From Synechococcus sp. ATX 2A4 (GTDB taxonomy: Bacteria > Cyanobacteriota > Cyanobacteriia > PCC-6307 > Cyanobiaceae), in contig NZ_JAGQCV010000008.1 in NCBI RefSeq assembly GCF_024346375.1, positions 99,896 to 163,895 on the forward strand: a stretch of 64,000 bases of DNA, in the 5' to 3' direction. Positions within the stretch are counted from its first letter, which is position 1. Each line of letters opens with the position of its first letter. The notes below the pieces were generated by a model. That model ran no database searches and was not told where the DNA came from. It worked only from the letters and a program-made list of their open reading frames with translations. Made by a program: the position numbers and the translations under genes. Of the stretch, positions 58,616-64,000 are shown piece after piece.

Positions 58616-59872
58616 GTGGTTCAGGTCAACGGCAACTACCTCAAACTCAAGGCCGGGTATCTCTTTCCGGAGATCGCCAGGCGCGTGAAGGCCTTCGCAG
58701 CGGCCCACCCCGACGCCCCCTTGATCCGGCTCGGCATCGGCGATGTGACCGAACCGCTGCCCGCGGCCTGCCGCGGAGCGATGAAGGCCGCCATCGACGC
58801 CATGGGCACGGCGGAAGGCTTCCATGGCTACGGCCCGGAGCAGGGCTACCTGTGGCTGCGTGAAGCGATCGCCCGCCACGATTTCCAGGCCCGCGGCTGC
58901 GCGATCGACGCCGAGGAGATCTTCATCTCCGATGGCTCCAAATGCGACAGCAGCAACATTCTCGACATCCTCGGCCCCGACAACCGCATCGCCGTCACCG
59001 ACCCCGTCTACCCGGTGTATGTGGACAGCAATGTGATGGCGGGCCGCACCGGGGAGGCCGATGCCAGTGGCCGGTACGGCGGCCTCACTTACCTGCCGAT
59101 CACGGCCGACAACGGCTTCATCGCCCCGCTGCCCGAGCAGCCGGTGGACCTGATCTACCTCTGCTTCCCCAACAATCCCACCGGCGCTGTGGCCACGAGG
59201 GCCCAGCTGCAGCAGTGGGTCGACCATGCCCGCGCCACCGGCGCCCTGATCCTGTTCGATGCCGCCTACGAGGCCTTCATCCAGGACCCTGACCTGCCCC
59301 ACTCCATCTACGAGATCGAGGGCGCCCGCGACTGCGCGATCGAGTTCCGCTCCTTCTCCAAGAACGCCGGCTTCACCGGCACCCGCTGCGCGCTCACGGT
59401 GGTGCCCCGCGGCTTGATGGGCACCACCGCCGCAGGAGAAGCGGTGGAGCTGTGGGGGCTGTGGAACCGGCGGCAGAGCACCAAGTTCAACGGCGTCAGC
59501 TACATCGTGCAGCGGGGCGCCGAGGCGGTGTATTCCGCAGCAGGGCAAGCCGAAGTGAAGGCACTGGTGTCTTTTTACATGGAGAACGCGGCGATCATCC
59601 GCCGCGAGCTGGCGGCGGCCGGTCTGCAGGTGTACGGCGGCGAGCAGGCCCCCTACGTGTGGCTCAAGACCCCCGCCGGCCTCGATTCGTGGGCCTTCTT
59701 CGACCGTCTGCTGGAGGAGGCCAACGTGGTTGGCACCCCGGGCAGCGGTTTCGGCGCCGCCGGCGAGGGCTACTTCCGCCTCTCCGCCTTCAACAGCCGG
59801 ATCAACGTGGAGGAGGCGATGGCCCGCATCGCACGCGCCTCCCTGGTGCCTGCGTCCGCTGGGGTTGCCTAA
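58616..59872 (+). CDS. dapL: LL-diaminopimelate aminotransferase
   Basis: DapL makes LL-diaminopimelate directly from tetrahydrodipicolinate, the lysine/peptidoglycan route of cyanobacteria, plants and chlamydiae. The 418-residue product starts at GTG with [20 protein letters not shown], the family N-terminus, and has [13 protein letters not shown], the PNNPTGAV motif, and the PLP-lysine K249 in [12 protein letters not shown]. The frame is open back to 58436, but the added residues do not resemble the family. It is divergent from the radical-SAM gene. Confidence 0.95.
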   Translation: MVQVNGNYLKLKAGYLFPEIARRVKAFAAAHPDAPLIRLGIGDVTEPLPAACRGAMKAAIDAMGTAEGFHGYGPEQGYLWLREAIARHDFQARGCAIDAEEIFISDGSKCDSSNILDILGPDNRIAVTDPVYPVYVDSNVMAGRTGEADASGRYGGLTYLPITADNGFIAPLPEQPVDLIYLCFPNNPTGAVATRAQLQQWVDHARATGALILFDAAYEAFIQDPDLPHSIYEIEGARDCAIEFRSFSKNAGFTGTRCALTVVPRGLMGTTAAGEAVELWGLWNRRQSTKFNGVSYIVQRGAEAVYSAAGQAEVKALVSFYMENAAIIRRELAAAGLQVYGGEQAPYVWLKTPAGLDSWAFFDRLLEEANVVGTPGSGFGAAGEGYFRLSAFNSRINVEEAMARIARASLVPASAGVA

Positions 59873-59944
59873 ATTCAGGTTCTCTTTCCACGGGTGCCCG
59901 CCGCTCGGCACCTCCTTCCCCTTGCCGTTGTTCCTCGATTGGCG

Positions 59945-60271
59945 ATGACTCTTCCCCAAGCGGTTGAAACCCCCGGCCGTTCACCCGGCGGTGCGGCAGT
60001 GATCGACAAGGAGGTGCAGCGGGTGCGCAAGCCCTCGCCGCGCTACCGGGTCCTTCTGCACAATGACCCGGTCAACTCGATGGAGTATGTGGTGTCCACC
60101 CTGCGGCAGGTGGTGCCCTCCCTGAGCGAGCAGGACGCCATCGCCGTGATGCTGGAGGCCCACAACACCGGCATGGGGCTGGTGATCGTCTGCGATCTGG
60201 AGCCGGCGGAGTTCTACAGCGAAACCCTCAAGGGCAAGGGCCTCAGCAGCACGATCGAACCGGAGGCGTGA
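59945..60271 (+). CDS. clpS: ATP-dependent Clp protease adaptor ClpS
   Basis: ClpS binds N-degron substrates and hands them to ClpAP/ClpCP. The 108-residue product has the ligand-pocket region YRVLLHNDPVNSMEYVVSTL and VMLEAHNTGMGLVIVCDLEP. The ATG at 59945 gives a normal ClpS with a flexible N-terminal tail; the frame extends back to 59894. The next gene begins at the base immediately after its TGA. Confidence 0.94.
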   Translation: MTLPQAVETPGRSPGGAAVIDKEVQRVRKPSPRYRVLLHNDPVNSMEYVVSTLRQVVPSLSEQDAIAVMLEAHNTGMGLVIVCDLEPAEFYSETLKGKGLSSTIEPEA

Positions 60272-61147
60272 GTGGAGCCCCTGGCTCCCGCCCCGCTGCC
60301 CACATCGGAACAGCAGAGCCGCCGGCCCCATGGCCTCGGCACCCTGCTCTATGTCCCGGTTCTGTATGGCCTGGGCTGGCTGACGGCGCGGCCGCTGCAA
60401 TGGCTGGCACCGGGCCTGCGGCCCGATCAGCTCGACCTGGCCGGGCTGGTGGTGGCTCTTCTGTTGCTGCTGTTCAGCCTGCCCTGGCGCCTGCGCCGCA
60501 GCTGGGGCGCCACCCATCCCTGGCGGCGGCTCGGGGTGGTGGCGACGCCGTTGGTGGCAATACGGACGTTCCTGGGCGGCCTAGCCAAGGCCGCCCTGCT
60601 CTTGGCACTGGTGGCCGCCGTGCTGCTGGCCACCGGACAGGCGGCGTGGCAGCTGGATCTGAAGGCAAGCGAACTGCTCAACGCCCTGGCCCTGCTGCTG
60701 GGGGTGGGCTTTGCCGAGGAGCTGCTCTTCCGCGGCTGGCTGTGGGGTGAGCTGGGCCTGCAGCTGAGCCGCCGCCGGGCCCTGCTGCTGCAGGCGTCGC
60801 TGTTCGCCTTGGTACATCCCTGGTACCGGGCCGGCAACCCGGGGGCCATCGGCCTGCTGGGCGGGCTGATTCTGCTGGGACTGGCCCTGGCCCTGCAACG
60901 GCGCAGCGACAGCGGCGTGCTCTGGGGAGCGATCGGCCTACATGGCGGCCTGGTAGGCGGCTGGTTCGTGCTGCAGACCGGGCTGCTGCAACTGGCGCCG
61001 GACGCGCCGGCCTGGCTGGTGGGACCCGGGGGAGAGGTGCCCAATCCGATCGGTGGCGTGATCGGCTGGCTGGGGCTGGCCCTTGTGCTGCTCCTCTGCC
61101 GGCCGGTATGGTCGGCCCCGCAGCGAAACACGATCGACTGCCCGTGA
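60272..61147 (+). CDS. CPBP family intramembrane metalloprotease
   Basis: The 291-residue polytopic membrane protein has the CPBP/Abi (CAAX-protease-like) motifs: E149-E150-x3-R154 in FAEELLFRGWLWGEL, a second histidine motif LVHPWYRAGNPGAIGLLGG, and a third, GLHGGLVGGWFV. Several hydrophobic helices flank them. The family acts on membrane proteins or peptides; the substrate here is unknown. The start is GTG at 60272, directly after the clpS stop, so translation is probably coupled, and a joint role in protein turnover is possible. Confidence 0.86.
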   Translation: MEPLAPAPLPTSEQQSRRPHGLGTLLYVPVLYGLGWLTARPLQWLAPGLRPDQLDLAGLVVALLLLLFSLPWRLRRSWGATHPWRRLGVVATPLVAIRTFLGGLAKAALLLALVAAVLLATGQAAWQLDLKASELLNALALLLGVGFAEELLFRGWLWGELGLQLSRRRALLLQASLFALVHPWYRAGNPGAIGLLGGLILLGLALALQRRSDSGVLWGAIGLHGGLVGGWFVLQTGLLQLAPDAPAWLVGPGGEVPNPIGGVIGWLGLALVLLLCRPVWSAPQRNTIDCP

Positions 61148-61151
61148 ACTC

Positions 61152-62783
61152 TCAGAGCACGGCGGTGGCAAAGGCCCGGCGCCCTTCCACCGGCGCATGC
61201 AGCGACTCCTCCAGCGGGGCCGTGCCGTAATCGCGCTCCAGCAGATCCATCACCGTGCGGCCGAAATCGCCGGGATTCGTCTCGAAGGCCTCCAGGCAGA
61301 GGCGGCCGAAGGTGCTGCCGAGGGGCTCGGGATTCCAGAGCAGCTTTCTGGCCGTCCAGGGCATCATGCTCATCGGGTTGTAACCGGGCTGCAGGATGTT
61401 CTGGTCGAAGGCGTATTGCTCCAGGTGCGTGTGGGGCTGCAGGCCAATGAAGAAAATCGCCGGCTCCACCTGCCGTACGCCGAAGATGCGCTCCAGCTCC
61501 CGGTGATAGGCCACGGTCTGGCGGATGGTTTCAGGCCGTTCATCAATCACGTTGAAGGAGTAATTGACGGACACCGTTTCGTGGAAGCCGGCACGCACCA
61601 AGAGGCGGCAATTCTCCAATACGGTGCGGAGGTTGTAGCCCATGCGCATCTTGCGCACCAGCTCCTGACTACCGGAAGTGATACCGATCTCGAAGTAACT
61701 CATGCCCGTGGCCACCATTAACTCGGCCAATTCGGCATCCAGGTTGTCAGCGCGGATGTAGGCCGCCCAGTGAATATCGCTGAGCCCCTCTGCCTGGATC
61801 GCCCGCAGCAACTCCTTGGCATCCTCGATATAGCGGCGCGCAGGAATGAACTGGGCATCGGTGAACCAGAAGCCACGCACGCCCCGGTCGTAGAGCTGGC
61901 GCATCTCTGCCACCACCTCGGCCACCGGGTTTACCCGCACCTGCTTGCCTTCCACCACCGTGTACACACAGTAGCAGCAATTGTGCGGGCAGCCTCGCTT
62001 GGTCTGCACCCCCACGTAGAAATCACCCGCATCCAGATACCAATCCAGCTGGGGCCAGATCGAGGCGATATAGGTGTAATCGCAGGCTGTTTTGATCAGG
62101 CCGGCGGGCTGCTCGTGAATCAGGCCCGGCCGTGGCTCTTCGCCCACCACAAAACAGCGTTCACCCTGCAGGGAGGCTCCTTGAATCATCTTTTCAAGCA
62201 GTGGCTCCCCTTCGCCCACCGACACCACTGTGCCCTTGGGCAGGCGGCGGCCCAGCTGCTCGTAGAACACGCTCACTGCACCACCACCGAGCACGACGCG
62301 GGCGCTGGAGTGATAACGACGGGAGCGGGCCAGGCCCTTGCGAACCAGGCGCAGATTGCGCCACAGCTCTCCATAGAATGCCCCCATCAGACGCAGCCCC
62401 CCGATGGCGCCGCGCAGGCGTTTGAGCGGATCGCGCGCATAGAACACCTCGAAGGAGTTCTGCAGGGGGTTGCCGCCCCGGCCATCCACGGGCGCATAGA
62501 TCTGAATATCGCGCCAGGAGAACACCAGCAACGTGGGTCGGAAGGCGTCGATGGTGGCCAGCAGCACGCGCTCCACATCCAGCACCGGCAGGGCCGCCAG
62601 ATCGAGCAGGCGCTGGGGCAGCTGCGGGAAGCGCTTGTGCAGATGATCGGCCAGATACACCGGGCCGATCGGAAAGATCGGATTGCAGGGCAGACGGATC
62701 AGCAGCACCCGCTCGCCCTCGGGGCCAGCAGTTTGATCAGCTGGCCGGCCCGGTGCAGTTTCGATGGTGGTGGCGTGCAGCAC
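61152..62783 (-). CDS. B12-binding domain radical SAM protein of unknown function
   Basis: The 543-residue protein has an N-terminal cobalamin-binding-like domain (RVLLIRLPCNPIFPIGPVYL; LLVFSWRDIQIYAP) and a radical-SAM core with cluster loop KRGCPHNCCYCVYTV, followed by FWFTDAQFIPARRYIEDAKE and MSYFEIGITSGSQELVRKM. This architecture resembles the BchE/HpnP/methylthiotransferase-like B12-radical-SAM superfamily; the specific reaction cannot be given. It shares its strand with cofG (11-base gap), so the two may be cotranscribed. Confidence 0.82.
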   Translation of the reverse strand: MLHATTIETAPGRPADQTAGPEGERVLLIRLPCNPIFPIGPVYLADHLHKRFPQLPQRLLDLAALPVLDVERVLLATIDAFRPTLLVFSWRDIQIYAPVDGRGGNPLQNSFEVFYARDPLKRLRGAIGGLRLMGAFYGELWRNLRLVRKGLARSRRYHSSARVVLGGGAVSVFYEQLGRRLPKGTVVSVGEGEPLLEKMIQGASLQGERCFVVGEEPRPGLIHEQPAGLIKTACDYTYIASIWPQLDWYLDAGDFYVGVQTKRGCPHNCCYCVYTVVEGKQVRVNPVAEVVAEMRQLYDRGVRGFWFTDAQFIPARRYIEDAKELLRAIQAEGLSDIHWAAYIRADNLDAELAELMVATGMSYFEIGITSGSQELVRKMRMGYNLRTVLENCRLLVRAGFHETVSVNYSFNVIDERPETIRQTVAYHRELERIFGVRQVEPAIFFIGLQPHTHLEQYAFDQNILQPGYNPMSMMPWTARKLLWNPEPLGSTFGRLCLEAFETNPGDFGRTVMDLLERDYGTAPLEESLHAPVEGRRAFATAVL

Positions 62784-62794
62784 GTCCAGCCCGT

Positions 62795-63811
62795 TCAGGC
62801 GAATTCGGACGCTAACAATCTCACTTCAAGGTCAGTGGCCCGGCGGCGCAGGGCGGGCGGCAACCAGGCGATCCAGGCGGGCTGCACGCACAGCCGCGGG
62901 CGCAGCTGCCAGCCGGCGGCCGCCAGCCGGGAAGACAGCTGGGCCGGGCTCGGTTGGGGGTAGGCGGGATTGATCACATCGTGAACATCGATGCCGCCAA
63001 GGTCGTTGATGCCGGCGGCGATCGCTTCCGCCAGGCCATCGAGCGGCCAGAGGTTGGCGGGCAATTGCAGGTTGACCTCGGGCGGCAGCAGCTGCCGCGC
63101 CAGCCGGATCGTGTCGAGCATGGCGGCCTGCTCCGCCGCATCCAGCGGCCGGGCCTGCGCACCATCGGGGCGCCAGGGCTGAAGAATCACCTCCTGGAGA
63201 TGGCCCCAGCGGCGCTGCAACGTTGCCAGCAGCTCCAACGCACGGCGGCGATCCGCCGGGGTTTCGCCCACGCCCAGCAACAAGCCGGTGGTGAAGGGGA
63301 TGCCCAGGCGGCCGGCCTGCACGAGCTGGCCGAGGCGCCGCTCAAGCCGCTTGCTGGGGGCGGCCCGGTGCAGGCGGTCGTAGGCGGGGCCCAGCCCTTC
63401 GAGCATCAGTCCAAGCGAGGGGTTCAGCCGTCCCAGGGCGGCCATTTCCCGCAGCGACAGCGGGCCCGCATTGGTGTGGGGCAGGCGTCCCATGGCGAGC
63501 GCCACCTGGCTCAGCTCCAGCAGCCGCGCGAACCAGGCGGCCCGCTGCGGGGAACCGGGTGCCGTTTCACCGGAGAGCAACAGCACTTCGCTGGCCTGGG
63601 GCCGGCGGGCGAGCTGCTCACGGGCTTCGCTGGTGGTGAGCAGTGGCGCGGTGCCGGGAGCGCGGCGGAAACTGCAGTAGTCACAGGTGTTGAAGCAGGC
63701 GCGGGTGGGCACCAGGGTGGCGCTGGGACTCCAGCGCACGACGGGGTCGCGCTGCCGGTGGATCTGCACGTGGATCCGCCTCTGGCTCCGCCGGTGCAGC
63801 TGCTTGTTCAT
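62795..63811 (-). CDS. cofG: 7,8-didemethyl-8-hydroxy-5-deazariboflavin synthase subunit CofG
   Basis: CofG is the radical-SAM half of F0 synthase; in cyanobacteria F0 (8-HDF) is the antenna cofactor of DNA photolyase. The 338-residue product has the cluster loop ACFNTCDYCSFRR with C39, C43 and C46, then LLSGETAPGSPQRAAWFARL, FTTGLLLGVGETPADRRRAL and GINDLGGIDVHDVINPAYP, family signatures. The N-terminal 25 residues are unusually basic and a shorter start is possible. The partner cofH is not in the window. Confidence 0.92.
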   Translation of the reverse strand: MNKQLHRRSQRRIHVQIHRQRDPVVRWSPSATLVPTRACFNTCDYCSFRRAPGTAPLLTTSEAREQLARRPQASEVLLLSGETAPGSPQRAAWFARLLELSQVALAMGRLPHTNAGPLSLREMAALGRLNPSLGLMLEGLGPAYDRLHRAAPSKRLERRLGQLVQAGRLGIPFTTGLLLGVGETPADRRRALELLATLQRRWGHLQEVILQPWRPDGAQARPLDAAEQAAMLDTIRLARQLLPPEVNLQLPANLWPLDGLAEAIAAGINDLGGIDVHDVINPAYPQPSPAQLSSRLAAAGWQLRPRLCVQPAWIAWLPPALRRRATDLEVRLLASEFA

Positions 63812-64000
63812 CTGCGTATACGAGGAATTATCTGGCGATGGGTATGGGACTGCTCATCAACCGCGCCTGACGAAAATCGGAGGCAAACCTTAAGCGCCCC
63901 ACACATCCCGCAATGTCCTGTTACATTGCCTCAGGCGAAAGGCTCCGGCCTGCGGTGGGGACGTTTCCCCCGGCGCATCTCGCCTTACTTAACCGACCCC
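63812..64000. other. Window-edge intergenic region with a palindrome and extended -10-like element
   Basis: No gene is seen. GCAATGT (63910-63916) and ACATTGC (63923-63929) form a 7-bp dyad around CCTGTT. Inside it, TGTTACATT (63919-63927) resembles an extended -10, pointing to plus-strand transcription beyond the window. A small GGGGA/TCCCC hairpin follows (63957-63970). Confidence 0.4.

Overview
The window is chromosomal DNA of a GC-rich picocyanobacterium, most likely of the Cyanobium / freshwater-to-marine Synechococcus group. The support is oxygenic-photosynthesis genes (psaA, psaB, psaI, psaL, ndhN), the cyanobacterial clock input gene ldpA, a cyanobacterial-type RNase E tail, ferredoxin-dependent glutamate synthase, dapL, a quinone methyltransferase resembling cyanobacterial Sll0418, and HIP1 octamers (GCGATCGC). 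I see no insertion sequence, phage, CRISPR array or plasmid function; it reads as core genome.

Layout. 1-1259 (minus): the visible part of ldpA and ndhN. 1673-17170 (plus): the ribosomal supercluster rplC-D-W-B, rpsS, rplV, rpsC, rplP, rpmC, rpsQ, rplN-X-E, rpsH, rplF-R, rpsE, rplO, secY, adk, rpmJ, rpsM-K, rpoA, rplQ, truA, rplM, rpsI, rpmE, closed by a clear intrinsic terminator, then prfA. infA, rpsD, rpsN, rpmD and map are absent from this cluster. 18.4-23.3 kb: an HNH endonuclease, alanine racemase, tRNA-Ser(GCU), a divergent serine hydrolase / NlpC-P60 pair and a GT2 glycosyltransferase. 23.4-24.1 kb: psaI-psaL and a terminator. 24.3-27.4 kb: an RND efflux pump without an adaptor gene. 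27.6-32.2 kb (minus): psaA-psaB with a terminator and a recognisable promoter/leader.

32.6-43.8 kb: an exported unknown protein coupled to a CbiG-CobJ fusion, tRNA-Pro(CGG), lipA, ferredoxin-GOGAT (minus) and an exported phosphodiester-glycosidase-like protein. 43.9-49.2 kb: an A-type Fe-S carrier-like gene, then rpsL-rpsG-fusA-tuf-rpsJ and a terminator. 49.4-55.3 kb: a Lon-N-domain protein coupled to an MPBQ/MSBQ-type methyltransferase, convergent pheA, a DUF1997 protein, rnhB and rne. 55.7-63.8 kb: a large radical-SAM/DUF2344 fusion upstream of rne, dapL, clpS, a CPBP-family membrane protease, a B12-binding radical-SAM protein and cofG.

Most notable observations. (1) truA and rnhB have no ATG, GTG or TTG ahead of their catalytic aspartates. 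In both, the only sensible start is a CTG overlapping the upstream gene's stop as CTGA, suggesting termination-reinitiation on CUG. (2) Long perfect intergenic hairpins without U-tracts recur, including an 18-bp perfect inverted repeat downstream of the rpsJ terminator and hairpins in three of the larger gaps of the ribosomal operon. (3) rne carries the C-terminal RRRRRRSSA peptide known to recruit PNPase in cyanobacteria, and sits downstream of a fused radical-SAM/DUF2344 gene. All functional calls come from reading sequence motifs; no database search was possible.
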